NCBI GenBank assembly: GCA_963768415.1
Contig: CAVYHX010000040.1
Coordinates: 4,977 to 68,976, forward strand
Reading direction: 5' to 3'
Length of the DNA: 64,000 nucleotides
From: CAVYHX01 sp963768415
Lineage (GTDB): Bacteria > Pseudomonadota > Gammaproteobacteria > UBA9214
A program made the translations under genes and the position numbers. Below, in pieces: positions 1 through 8,390 of the stretch. Position 1 is the stretch's first letter, and every line of letters begins with the position of its first letter. Below the pieces are notes generated by a model that ran no database searches, was not told the origin of the DNA, and saw only the letters and a program-made list of their open reading frames with translations.

Positions 1-2
1 AG

Positions 3-870
3 CTGGGCGCCCTGGATTTTGTCAGCAAGCCGAAATCAGATCTCACCCGTACCATGCAGCATTACCGCGATGAGATCACCGAAAAGGTCAAGATGGCCGC
101 GACTGCCCACATCAGCGCGACCGGCCTGCGTCAGCCAGCCCCCGTACTCGTTGCTGAACAGCCATCTGCCGGGGCGGAAACAGACGCAACACCCGACCCT
201 GCAACGCTTGCAAATTCGCTGATAGTCATGGGCGCTTCCACGGGGGGTACAGAGGCAATCAAGGAGATCCTGCAGCAATTGCCAACCAGCCTGCCGGGCA
301 TTCTGATTACACAGCACATCCCGGCATCCTTCAGCGCGCACTTCGCCAACCGGATGAACTCTGTGTCAGCCCTGACGGTTTGCGAGGCCAAAAAAGGCCA
401 GCGGATACTGCCGGGTCACGTCTACATTGCACCGGGTGACCGGCACCTCGTCATTGCGCGCAATTCTCTGGGTTATTACTGCGAACTGGATGACGGGCCA
501 CCCGTTAACCGGCATATCCCGTCGGTTGATGTGCTGTTCCGCTCTGCCATCAGCAGCGCCGGTTCTGACGTAATCGGTGTTCTGCTCACCGGTATGGGTA
601 AGGACGGTGCCCAGCGGCATGCAGGAGATGCAGGAGGCCGGTGCCGATACCATCGCACAGGATGAGAAAACCAGCGTTGTCTGGGGTATGCCGGGCGCGG
701 CCGCGAAACTGGGCGCTGCCGACAGCATCCTGCCGCTGGGCCAGATAGCGAAGAAAATTATCTTGCCCTGGTCGTACAAAATGGAATGTACAGGGAAAGA
801 GTCCTGTTACGAAGTGAGTAGCGTGAAAATGACCTATTGTCAAACCCTGTCAAATGGAGGTTGTTCGTGA
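3..870 (+). CDS. cheB: CheB protein-glutamate methylesterase, 3' part (frameshifted)
   Basis: C-terminal portion of the chemotaxis response regulator that removes methyl groups from chemoreceptors; the 5' end lies outside the window. The visible part begins with the end of a receiver domain (ALDFVSKPKSDL), then a linker, then the methylesterase domain with its Ser (GASTGGTEA), His (TQHIPASF) and Asp (LLTGMGKDGA) catalytic signatures. The reading frame shifts at about 613: after MGKDGAQ the sequence continues in another frame as GMQEMQEAGADTIAQDE, conserved in CheB. Removing one base restores it, so this is probably a sequencing indel. The TGA stop at 868-870 overlaps the GTG start of the cheY-like gene, so the two are translationally coupled. 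Confidence 0.9.
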
Positions 871-1230
871 AAATTCTTATCGTGGATGACAGTCGCGCCA
901 TGCGGCTGATCGTTATGAAGACACTGCGTGAAGCAGGTTACCAGGGGCATGATATTTCGGAGGCCGAGGATGGCGCAAAGGCGCTGGAACAGGTGCAGGG
1001 TGACAAACCCGACCTGATCCTCTGTGACTGGAATATGCCGAACATGACAGGCCCGGAATTCCTGCAGGCATTGACTGACGAGGGAGATTGATACGACTTT
1101 CGGATTCGTCACAACCGAAACAACCCAGGAAATGAAAGACAAGGCCACCGAGCTGGGTGCGCGCTTTCTGATTTCCAAGCCGTTTACGCCCGACTCATTC
1201 AGGGCGGCACTGGACGCATATATCACCTGA
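867..1230 (+). CDS. CheY-like single-domain response regulator (frameshifted)
   Basis: Stand-alone receiver domain of about 120 residues, expected to carry the phosphorelay signal from CheA to the flagellar switch or an alternative target. The acidic pair is in ILIVDDSR, the phosphoacceptor Asp in LILCDWNMPNMTG, and the conserved Lys in FLISKPFTPDSF. GTG at 867 is preceded by GGAGG with good spacing and overlaps the cheB stop. A one-base insertion near 1086 (gagggagattgat) introduces a premature stop at 1091; deleting it gives the continuous LTDEGIDTTFGFVTTE. It may not be the main CheY, because it sits beside cheB and a CheX-like gene rather than cheZ/cheA. Confidence 0.85.
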
Positions 1231-1263
1231 CCTGAACCACCAACCGACAGGAAACTACATATC

Positions 1264-1750
1264 ATGACTACAATACATCCCGTTCCCAAAGATAGTGAAG
1301 TCAGGCAAATGCTTGGCATGTTGTATGGCGACGGCCTTGGCATCGATCCGGGCGAGCCGGTTGCAACTGATGCCGGCAGCAAAAACATGGTCGCCGTGTA
1401 TATCAATGACGCGGGCGTCACCGGTAACAGCCTGCTGCTGCGACCTGCCGTTTGCGGCCTACTCCGGTGCTGCCCTGTCAATGATCCCCCGGGGCGGCGC
1501 CGAGGATGCCGCGAAGAGCGGCGATCTGTCAGAAATGATGCGCGGCAACCTGCATGAAATCATGAATATCTGTTCGCGGCTGTTCATCACCGACGCAACG
1601 CCGCACCTGAAACTGGATGCGCTCTACGATAATCCGGATGCGCTGCCGGAAGCAGCCCGCTCGATGGTTGCAACGGCCACAGGCCGAACCGATTTGAAGA
1701 TATCGATACCCGGTTATGGTGAGGGAAACATTTCGTTTCTCAGTACCTGA
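1264..1750 (+). CDS. CheX/CheC-like chemotaxis protein (frameshifted)
   Basis: About 161 residues once a one-base shift near 1440 is bridged (frame 1 through GVTGNSLLL, then DLPFAAYSGAALSMIP). The segment NLHEIMNIC resembles the ExxN signature of the CheC/CheX/FliY phosphatase family, which dephosphorylates CheY-P, and position directly behind a cheY-like gene fits. Only one such signature is seen and overall similarity was judged by eye, so the family assignment is tentative. The start ATG at 1264 has only a weak ribosome site upstream. Confidence 0.5.
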
Positions 1751-1910
1751 TACGAGCCACCCGGGCGTTCCCCTTTATTGACGGCGGTCAGGAATAGGGA
1801 AGCACTATTGTGTTGATGGATGGACTCCAGCCGCGCGGCAGAACGGCGGGGTTAACCCAGGGAACCTCTTGTTTTTCGACTCTTCCCCAATCGAATGGTT
1901 ACATTGCCAT

Positions 1911-2106
1911 TGTAGGGTCGAATTCATTCGACCAGCTGCGGTCGGCAATTCAAATGACTTGCATGCTGATACTGCTGGTCGAATGAATTCGACCCTACAG
2001 GATGGATCGAATGACGGTGAAATACCGCTGGTCGAATGAATTCGACCCTACAGGCGGGATTGAATGACCGTGTAATACCGCTGGTCGAATGAATTCGACC
2101 CTACAG
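1911..2106. repeat. Palindromic repeat array A (53-bp period)
   Basis: Four copies of the palindrome TGTAGGGTCGAATTCATTCG/ACC lie in the 1751-2178 gene-free region. The first (1911) points one way, and three (1975-2000, 2028-2053, 2081-2106) point the other way at an exact 53-bp period, separated by similar gattgaatgacg-type spacers. The same unit builds the larger arrays at 29946-30424 and 53308-53730. The rest of the 1751-2178 gap shows nothing recognisable. Confidence 0.9.
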
Positions 2107-2178
2107 GTTTGATTGAATGACGATTGTCTTGTGGTTACGTAACTGCAAGAATGACCGCGTTACCGGCGGCGGTAGCTG

Positions 2179-3753
2179 TCAGGCTGAACTGGTTTCCTTG
2201 CTGTTATTCGCCATTTCGCTCTTGTAGAAAACATAACGGTCCCGGCCTGCCCGTTTTGCGGCATAGACTGCATTATCCGCGGCGCGCAGCAGCTCCTCGA
2301 CATCCGGATAATCCGACTTGCCCCCCTGCACTGCAACACCCAGGGAAGCGGTAATACTGATAACCGTATCTTCATGTACTTCGTACTGGGTGGAGCGGAA
2401 CACATTGATAATTCGATCAGCGACAATACGGGCGGATTCCTCGGCGTGTCCCGGCAGAATCACGACGAACTCTTCGCCGCCGTAACGCGCCACAATATCC
2501 TCCTCCCGGGTGCAGTCGGTCAACAGGCTGGCCGCCATTCGCAGCACGATATCACCGGCCTGGTGACCGTACTTGTCATTGACGCTCTTGAAGTGGTCCA
2601 GGTCGAGAAATATTACGGCCATTGGCCAGCCACGTGACCTGGACAACTTGTATTCATCGGCAATTCTCTGGTCGAGATAGGCGCGGTTAAACAAACCGGT
2701 CAGACCGTCGCGCCGTGAATTTTCTTCCAGCACCCGGGTCCGGCTTTCAAGTTCTGCGGCGGATTGCTGCAATTCGGCCGCCTGCTGGATACCCTGCAGG
2801 TTACGCAACATAAGGGTCTCCCTGGCCTGGTCCAGGAGTGATTCGGAAAACGAAAAGTCCTGCAGATCCATCTCGTACATTTCCTGCGCTTCCTGCAGGT
2901 CGGTATCCAGCAGGGCAATCAGCGCGTCCAGGGCATCGCGTTCCAGCCCCAGGCGCTGCTCGATGATTTCCGCCGCCTTGGCAAAGGCCTGGCTGCGCGC
3001 AGCGTCGACCGCCAGCGCGGCATCTGCCAGCAGGCTGGATACCGACACACAATTGACGAGCGGGAGATATACCTCGGGGACACCATCGACCTGCGGGTCA
3101 TGGCTGCCGGCAACAACACACTGGAGGCGTTCTGGTAAATTCCACTGCTGCAGCAACCAGCTACCAATCTGGGCGTGATCAGCGCCCAGCAGTTCCTGCT
3201 CCCTTTCCTGCACGGACTGGTGGTCGTGATAGTTAACCTCCATGCCTTTATAGAAATCAGGGTCCGCCTTGTCGAGCGCCAGCATACCGATATCCTGCAG
3301 CAATCCTGCCAGAAACAGTTCTTCTTTAGGCATGCCTTCCATGACGGAACCCAGACGCTGACAGCAGATTGCCGCGACCAGCGAGCGCTTCCAGAAAAAT
3401 TCATAATCAAACGACTGCCCGTCCGCATCGCCGATTGCGCCAACCAGGGAGAAACTCAATGCAAGCGTGAGGGTCCCGTTCAGGCCCAGCAGCATGATGG
3501 CCTGATGCAGGTTATCCGTCTTGCGGCGCAGCGCATATATGGGCGAGTTGGTAACACGCAGGACCTTGGCCGCCAGTGCGGGATCCAGACTGACTACTTC
3601 GGCAACCTTGCCGATATCAATTTCGGGATCCTGCGCCATTTCGATAATGCGCATGGCAATATTCGGCGGGCTCGGCAGGTTGGTACACTTGTTCAACCGC
3701 TTCAGCAGTTTTTTGTCTACCAGAAAACCAGTCTGATCCTGTTCGCCGTTCAT
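2179..3753 (-). CDS. HDOD-GGDEF signalling protein (putative diguanylate cyclase)
   Basis: About 524 residues. An N-terminal HDOD domain (LPSPPNIAMRIIEMAQDP onward, through an HD-like LLQDIGML segment) is followed by a helical linker and a C-terminal GGDEF domain. The active-site motif is GGEEF, preceded five residues upstream by an RxxD inhibitory site (REED), so cyclase activity with product inhibition is plausible. The start was set at the ATG at 3753, which has AGGGG eight bases upstream; an upstream GTG at 3852 would add a low-complexity, unconserved N-terminus. The gene is monocistronic by spacing. Its place between chemotaxis and flagellar genes suggests control of motility through c-di-GMP. 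Confidence 0.88.
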   Translation of the reverse strand: MNGEQDQTGFLVDKKLLKRLNKCTNLPSPPNIAMRIIEMAQDPEIDIGKVAEVVSLDPALAAKVLRVTNSPIYALRRKTDNLHQAIMLLGLNGTLTLALSFSLVGAIGDADGQSFDYEFFWKRSLVAAICCQRLGSVMEGMPKEELFLAGLLQDIGMLALDKADPDFYKGMEVNYHDHQSVQEREQELLGADHAQIGSWLLQQWNLPERLQCVVAGSHDPQVDGVPEVYLPLVNCVSVSSLLADAALAVDAARSQAFAKAAEIIEQRLGLERDALDALIALLDTDLQEAQEMYEMDLQDFSFSESLLDQARETLMLRNLQGIQQAAELQQSAAELESRTRVLEENSRRDGLTGLFNRAYLDQRIADEYKLSRSRGWPMAVIFLDLDHFKSVNDKYGHQAGDIVLRMAASLLTDCTREEDIVARYGGEEFVVILPGHAEESARIVADRIINVFRSTQYEVHEDTVISITASLGVAVQGGKSDYPDVEELLRAADNAVYAAKRAGRDRYVFYKSEMANNSKETSSA

Positions 3754-4067
3754 GCGCTTATGCCCCTGTGCTGACCATTGAAATTCGGTGTGCTCCCCGT
3801 GTGCGCCATCCGGCGCCACTCTATCCCTGTGCAGGTAACGGCGGGATGTCACTATGTATATATACGGTATTCGGCCGTTTCATCCAGGACTGTAGACGAA
3901 CAGGCCTGCATAACCGCCTGTTAATAAAGGGCGAACATCTGAATAACCCGGAGCCGGCTGGATGCGCACGCTGAACCGGTGACGATTGAGTGATTTCCGG
4001 CTGCCAGCCGGCCTAAGTGACGCTGGGGGCTGTAGATTTCTGGCGGCACCGGAGCGGTGCCGAACGG
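3754..4067. other. Gene-free stretch between two minus-strand genes
   Basis: 314 bases between the SPOR-domain gene and the HDOD-GGDEF gene. It must hold the promoter of the latter, but no convincing sigma-70, sigma-54 or sigma-28 pair is visible. A small inverted repeat (AACAGG...CCTGTT, 3899-3922) is the only structure noted. Confidence 0.4.
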
Positions 4068-4952
4068 CTACTTGCGGCTGGGCCAGGCGCCCTTCAGGCC
4101 GTGTTCGGTATTGAGCTGGTCCGCATAGCGTCTGGCCGCGTCGCGGGTCGCAAAACCAGGCACCTGCAGACGGTAACGGAGTGTGTCGTCGACTGTCGCC
4201 GTTCTCAACTCGACGGCGATGCCCTGTTGTTGCAGATTACCCATCATGTCCCGAACGGGTTTTTCCCGGGTGGAGGACACCACATTCACCACCCACTCCC
4301 CGTCACCCGCAGCAGGAACGCCGGTAACTCCCTGTACAGCCGGGGTTGACGCCGCCGGTGGTGTGCTTGCAGCGGCAGCCTGCTGTTCGCTGCGCTGCTG
4401 CAGCGCAACAATACTCGCAGACAAGGCATCCAGCTCCTGGCGGTGCTCATCCTGCAGTTGCGTTACCTGTAAATCATATTCTTCCCAGAGGACGGCATTC
4501 CGGTTGCGGTCGTCTTCCACCGTCGCGGCCAGTTCATCCAGGCGTGCGATAATCTGTGCCTGGCCTGCATGAATCTCCTGCAAGGGTGACGCAGCACCCG
4601 GCGCCTGGCTGTTCGTAACGGCCTGGGGGCTGATGGCTACCTCTTCAGCCGCATCGCGGATGGCAGTCCAGGCATCGTTGCCGGAATTCTCGACCAGCGC
4701 CTGTTCCGGGGAATCCGGAAGCAACTGCCACGCGATACCTGCTGCACCACTGACGATCACCAGCACCAGCAGGGCAAAACTCAGCCAGCGGATATAACCA
4801 TGCCGAGCGGCCGGCGGCTCCCTGAAATCCAGGTCGCGGTCCACGGCATGCATGTCATCATCCCCCCCCGGCAGCCCGCTGGTCAGCGATGGCGCGGGAC
4901 CCTCGTCCTGAATGGTATCGATAATGCCGCTCAGATTCCTGTTCTGTTCCAT
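4068..4952 (-). CDS. Membrane-anchored SPOR-domain protein
   Basis: 294 residues: a charged cytoplasmic N-terminus, one membrane segment at about residues 53-75 (WLSFALLVLVIVSGAAGIAW), a periplasmic part with a coiled-coil-like stretch (residues ~150-190), an Ala/Pro/Thr linker, and a C-terminal SPOR domain (about 215-290, EWVVNVVSSTREKPVRDMM). SPOR domains bind denuded peptidoglycan at division sites or poles. Similar single-TM SPOR proteins lie near flagellar or pilus genes in other Gammaproteobacteria, so a polar or septal wall role is likely; the specific function is unknown. Confidence 0.8.
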   Translation of the reverse strand: MEQNRNLSGIIDTIQDEGPAPSLTSGLPGGDDDMHAVDRDLDFREPPAARHGYIRWLSFALLVLVIVSGAAGIAWQLLPDSPEQALVENSGNDAWTAIRDAAEEVAISPQAVTNSQAPGAASPLQEIHAGQAQIIARLDELAATVEDDRNRNAVLWEEYDLQVTQLQDEHRQELDALSASIVALQQRSEQQAAAASTPPAASTPAVQGVTGVPAAGDGEWVVNVVSSTREKPVRDMMGNLQQQGIAVELRTATVDDTLRYRLQVPGFATRDAARRYADQLNTEHGLKGAWPSRK

Positions 4953-5158
4953 ATACAGTCGACCCGGTGTGCGTAGCGGTGAATGTGGGCACTAGCTGCC
5001 CCGTACTCGCGGCTACCGCTAACCGCCGGTAGCTGTACGAGTGGTCCCGATTCTCGCATATCAAAGCCGGAAATATCCAGGTAACCGGATATTACCTGCC
5101 CTCAAGTATCTTCCTGCCCTGCCGTTACAAACAGTGAGGCAAGCTATCAGGGGATATC

Positions 5159-5341
5159 ATGGGATCTCTCAACGACATCAGTCCATTGACACCTGCCTGG
5201 CCCACGCAACCGTGGTCACGCCGCCAGCCGCGCCGCCAGCCGGGCGAGGAAATCCCCGCGCCCGGCAAAAAAAACCCTGACCCCGAGAAAGCGCAAGATG
5301 AACCGAATACCGATGGGACTCATATCGACGAGTATGCGTGA
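5159..5341 (+). CDS. Small acidic-tailed protein of unknown function (60 aa)
   Basis: Short but credible gene: ATG at 5159 follows AGGGG at five bases, and the product (MGSLNDISPLTPAW...) is Pro/Lys/Glu-rich with the C-terminus THIDEYA. Comparable small proteins ending in a DEY motif occur beside flagellar loci of other Gammaproteobacteria, from memory of the pattern rather than a search. There are no membrane segments or cysteines. It is probably disordered. Function unknown. Confidence 0.5.
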   Translation: MGSLNDISPLTPAWPTQPWSRRQPRRQPGEEIPAPGKKNPDPEKAQDEPNTDGTHIDEYA

Positions 5342-5377
5342 GGTTTGTCTGGTGCCGAGATACGAAATATTGTTTTG

Positions 5378-5415
5378 CTCCCTCTCCCTCCGGGAGAGGG
5401 CTGGGGAGAGGGGGC
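5378..5415. repeat. GGGAGAGGG-type intergenic palindrome, copy 1
   Basis: Pyrimidine/purine palindrome (ccctctccctccgggagaggg) in the gap between 5342 and 5653. It is the inverse of the copy at 5521-5560. It could fold as an RNA hairpin on either strand. The remainder of the gap shows nothing else. Confidence 0.8.
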
Positions 5416-5520
5416 TTCAATCAAATTGCCGCTTATCCCTTCAAGTGCGTTTATCTATAGATCATCTCTCGCTGAATCGGTAACCTGTTAACGTAACTTC
5501 CCTGTTAAGGATTTATTATT

Positions 5521-5560
5521 GATCCCCTCTCCCTGGCCCTCTCCCGGAGGGAGAGGGGAT
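5521..5560. repeat. GGGAGAGGG-type intergenic palindrome, copy 2
   Basis: Inverted partner of the copy at 5378-5415, ~105 bases away, starting GATCCCCTCTCCCTGG and ending GGAGAGGGGAT. The pair could form a larger stem enclosing the intervening sequence. Confidence 0.8.
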
Positions 5561-5653
5561 TTAATGATTTGGCGTTTCTGTGTACCTGCCGGAGTTTGTG
5601 TAAAGTCGGGGCAGCGCAAGGTGTTAAGCATACTTGAGGTCGATGCACAGCAC

Positions 5654-6250
5654 CTACTCTGCAAGTTCTACCTTGACGAGTATGCGCATCCGGCCGTGGT
5701 GATCATTCGCAATAGAATAGGTTGTTACTCCAGCCGGCACTTCTTCAGGGACCAGCGAACCGCCCAGGTCCAGCCACTGGCCTATGCGGCCGGAGACTTT
5801 CGTTGCGAGATTCTGCGTTGCCGGTGAGGCCTGATCGAAATACTGCACCTGCAGGGTAATCCTGTCACCCGCCAGTTCAGCACTGATGGAAAGGCCGCTC
5901 GCCCGTTCCCGATTGAGGAAATCAATATTCGGGAGTGGATTATCGGCGTCCGCCTCGACCCATAACAGGCGCACTTCCGGTTCGGTATGCCCGACATGGA
6001 TGAAGGCGGTATGGCCCTCGAGGACCCGCAACTGCCGGGTACTGTCGTTACCGGGAAACCGGCGGTTGCCGTAAACCGTGGCAGGCAACCGGTCTGTACC
6101 CGTACCCGCGGAAAGCAGGGCACGCACCGCGTCCATATCAGCCGTCTGCAGGACGGTTACGAGCAGATTATGCGGAGTACCGGCACCCGCCAGAACAGTT
6201 CCCGGAAACGCCAGGGTGAACAGCAACAGCACGCACAGCAGCTGTTTCAT
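5654..6250 (-). CDS. Putative secretin-like periplasmic protein downstream of flhG
   Basis: About 198 residues with a clear Sec signal peptide (MKQLLCVLLLFTLAFPGTVLA). The mature part contains RQLRVLEGHTAFIHVG and a later GRIGQWLDLGGS, a layout resembling short proteins annotated as secretin N-terminal-like or type II/III secretion proteins; the match is by eye and weak. The ATG at 6250 lies eight bases after the flhG stop, so it is the last gene of the flagellar operon. fliA normally follows flhG in Pseudomonas-type operons, but it is not here. Confidence 0.5.
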   Translation of the reverse strand: MKQLLCVLLLFTLAFPGTVLAGAGTPHNLLVTVLQTADMDAVRALLSAGTGTDRLPATVYGNRRFPGNDSTRQLRVLEGHTAFIHVGHTEPEVRLLWVEADADNPLPNIDFLNRERASGLSISAELAGDRITLQVQYFDQASPATQNLATKVSGRIGQWLDLGGSLVPEEVPAGVTTYSIANDHHGRMRILVKVELAE

Positions 6251-6257
6251 CTTGCAG

Positions 6258-7139
6258 CTAGCCGGCACTGCAACCGGACATAATCAGGCGTTCGACGAAG
6301 AACTCCAGCTGTCCGCTGGCAGCGCTCGGTAATGGCAGTCTGTCGGTTTTTTCCGCCAGCTTCCTGAATGCCACCGCTGACCGGCTGCGGGGAAAGGCTT
6401 CCATTACCGTCTGCTGGCGTTGAATCGCCTTGCGCAGGTATTCATCATGGGGAATAGCACCCATAAAATTAAGGGTGACATCGAGGAAACGCTGCGCCAC
6501 ACGGGAGAGCTTCTTGAAGAGCGCCTGGCCTTCGTATGCAGAAGTCGTCATATTGGCAAGCACATGGAAGCGCTCCACGCCGTTATCGCGATTCAGTATC
6601 TTTATCAGTGCATAGGCGTCCGTTACGGATGCCGGCTCGTCACACACGACAACGACCACCTCATGCGCTGCCCGGGTAAATGTTATGACACTGTCTGATA
6701 TGCCCGCGGCGGTATCGACGAGCAGCACATCGACTCCGTGATCAAGCTCACCGAAAGCATGGATCAATCCGCTATGTTCCGCAGCCGTGAGGTTGATCAT
6801 ATTGTGTTTTCCCGATGCGGCGGGAATGATCTTTACGCCGGCCGGACCCTCGACGATGATATCGGCGAGCGTTGATTCCCCGGTTATCACATGCGACAGA
6901 TTGTAGCGCGAGGTAAGACCCAGCAATACATCGACATTGGCCAGTCCGAGGTCTGCATCCATCAACATCACTGCCTTGCCGTGTTGCGCCAGTGCGGTCG
7001 CCAGGTTGATCGAGACACTGGTTTTGCCGACACCGCCCTTGCCGCCGGTCACTGCGACAACCTTGACGGGATGCGGTTGCACCATGCGTCGCAGACCCGC
7101 TGCCTGATCGACAGCAATCTCAGATGTGTGCGTCAGCAT
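6258..7139 (-). CDS. flhG: FlhG/FleN, MinD-like ATPase controlling flagellar number
   Basis: 293 residues. Deviant Walker A (VTGGKGGVGKTSVSINLA, with the N-terminal signature Lys), a switch region with DADLGLANVDVLLG, and VLLVDTAAGISD. In polar flagellates FlhG antagonises the FleQ/FlrA master regulator and, with FlhF, restricts flagella to one per pole. The N-terminal 20 residues before the Walker motif include the AAGLRRM segment typical of the FlhF-activating helix. ATG at 7139 overlaps the end of flhF by 20 bases. Confidence 0.95.
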   Translation of the reverse strand: MLTHTSEIAVDQAAGLRRMVQPHPVKVVAVTGGKGGVGKTSVSINLATALAQHGKAVMLMDADLGLANVDVLLGLTSRYNLSHVITGESTLADIIVEGPAGVKIIPAASGKHNMINLTAAEHSGLIHAFGELDHGVDVLLVDTAAGISDSVITFTRAAHEVVVVVCDEPASVTDAYALIKILNRDNGVERFHVLANMTTSAYEGQALFKKLSRVAQRFLDVTLNFMGAIPHDEYLRKAIQRQQTVMEAFPRSRSAVAFRKLAEKTDRLPLPSAASGQLEFFVERLIMSGCSAG

Positions 7140-8352
7140 GCGTGCCTGCCTCCTGTGCGGCGAAGGCCTGCAGCCAGACCTCGTCCGGTTCTCCTGACTC
7201 CGTGCATTTCGTCAATGCGGCCGCCTGTGTTACCAGATGCCGTGCGCTGGCCTGATGAAAATCGTCCGGCACCCGCTGACCGTCACTTAAATATGTGACT
7301 GGCAGGTGATGTTTCATCAACACCGACAATACACCGCCCAGACTGGTGGCCTCGTCAATCTTGGTCAGGATACAACTGTCCGGAGCGACGCGACTGAAAG
7401 AACGAATGACTTCATCATGCAGGTCCATCAGTCCGGTAGCGGACAACACCAGGCAGCGCCGGATCGCGACACCGTCTACATCCAGTGTCGCCAGCTGCTC
7501 CGTCAGGCGCATATCCCTCTGGCTGGCACCGGCGGTATCGATCAACACCAGCTTCCGGTCATGCAGATGATTCAGTATGGTTTTCAGTTCCTCCCGGTCA
7601 CCGGCAATATGTACCGGCACACCCAGTAATTTTCCATAAGTACGCAACTGCTCGTGCGCACCGATGCGATAGTTGTCCATCGTGACCAGCGCAACGCTGC
7701 GGCGGCCATGGCGCAATGCAAAGCGCGCGGCCAGCTTCGCCACGGTCGTTGTCTTGCCGACGCCGGTCGGACCGATCAGTGCGATCACCCCGCCGCGGGT
7801 CAACAGCGCGTCATCCGCCACCGGCAGCATGTCCTCCAGGGTATCCAGTGCCTGTTGCCAGTCCTGTTCCGGGTTGGTGCATTCCGGTACCTGATCGACG
7901 ACGTGGTTGACGATCACCGGGTGCAGGTCCAGTGCACCGAGGCGTTTTACCAGCGCAGCCCGCTGCGGCTGGCGGCGCCCCATATCTTCCCAGGCGAGCC
8001 GTGCCAGCGGCACTTCCAGCATACTGCGCAGCGACCGGATCTCCTGGCGCATCTCCTGGATCGATGGATCCGGAGCCGCTGCCGGCACGGGTTCAACCGG
8101 TTGTGACAGCGGCTGCACGGGTGCCCCGGCCGCTTCTGCCGGTGCGCTTGCACGCGTACCGGCCGCTTCGATGCGTTCGCCAGCGGGGATCGATCCGGCA
8201 TCCAGATCGTCTTCATAATCGACGGCCGCAATAATCTCGACACCATTGGCAACCCGGCGTGTGGAAAGAATCAGCGCATCAGGACCCAGCACCTCTTCAA
8301 CCTGCTGCATTGCCTGGCGGGTCTGATCTGCAATAAAGCGTCTCATTTTCAT
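7120..8352 (-). CDS. flhF: FlhF, SRP-type GTPase for polar flagellar placement
   Basis: 410 residues: a B-domain start (MKMRRFIADQTRQAMQQVEEVLGPDALILSTRR), a variable Ala/Pro-rich linker (~70-115), and an NG GTPase domain with the G1 motif GPTGVGKTTTVAKLAA, LVTMDNYRIGAHEQL, and LIDTAGASQRD. A GAGGAG ribosome site precedes ATG 8352. The linker is a usual site of length variation. It works with FlhG and recruits FliF to the pole. Confidence 0.95.
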   Translation of the reverse strand: MKMRRFIADQTRQAMQQVEEVLGPDALILSTRRVANGVEIIAAVDYEDDLDAGSIPAGERIEAAGTRASAPAEAAGAPVQPLSQPVEPVPAAAPDPSIQEMRQEIRSLRSMLEVPLARLAWEDMGRRQPQRAALVKRLGALDLHPVIVNHVVDQVPECTNPEQDWQQALDTLEDMLPVADDALLTRGGVIALIGPTGVGKTTTVAKLAARFALRHGRRSVALVTMDNYRIGAHEQLRTYGKLLGVPVHIAGDREELKTILNHLHDRKLVLIDTAGASQRDMRLTEQLATLDVDGVAIRRCLVLSATGLMDLHDEVIRSFSRVAPDSCILTKIDEATSLGGVLSVLMKHHLPVTYLSDGQRVPDDFHQASARHLVTQAAALTKCTESGEPDEVWLQAFAAQEAGTHADAHI

Positions 8353-8390
8353 CTCTGTTTCTCCTCATACTCCGGGTGCCGGCAGCGGCG

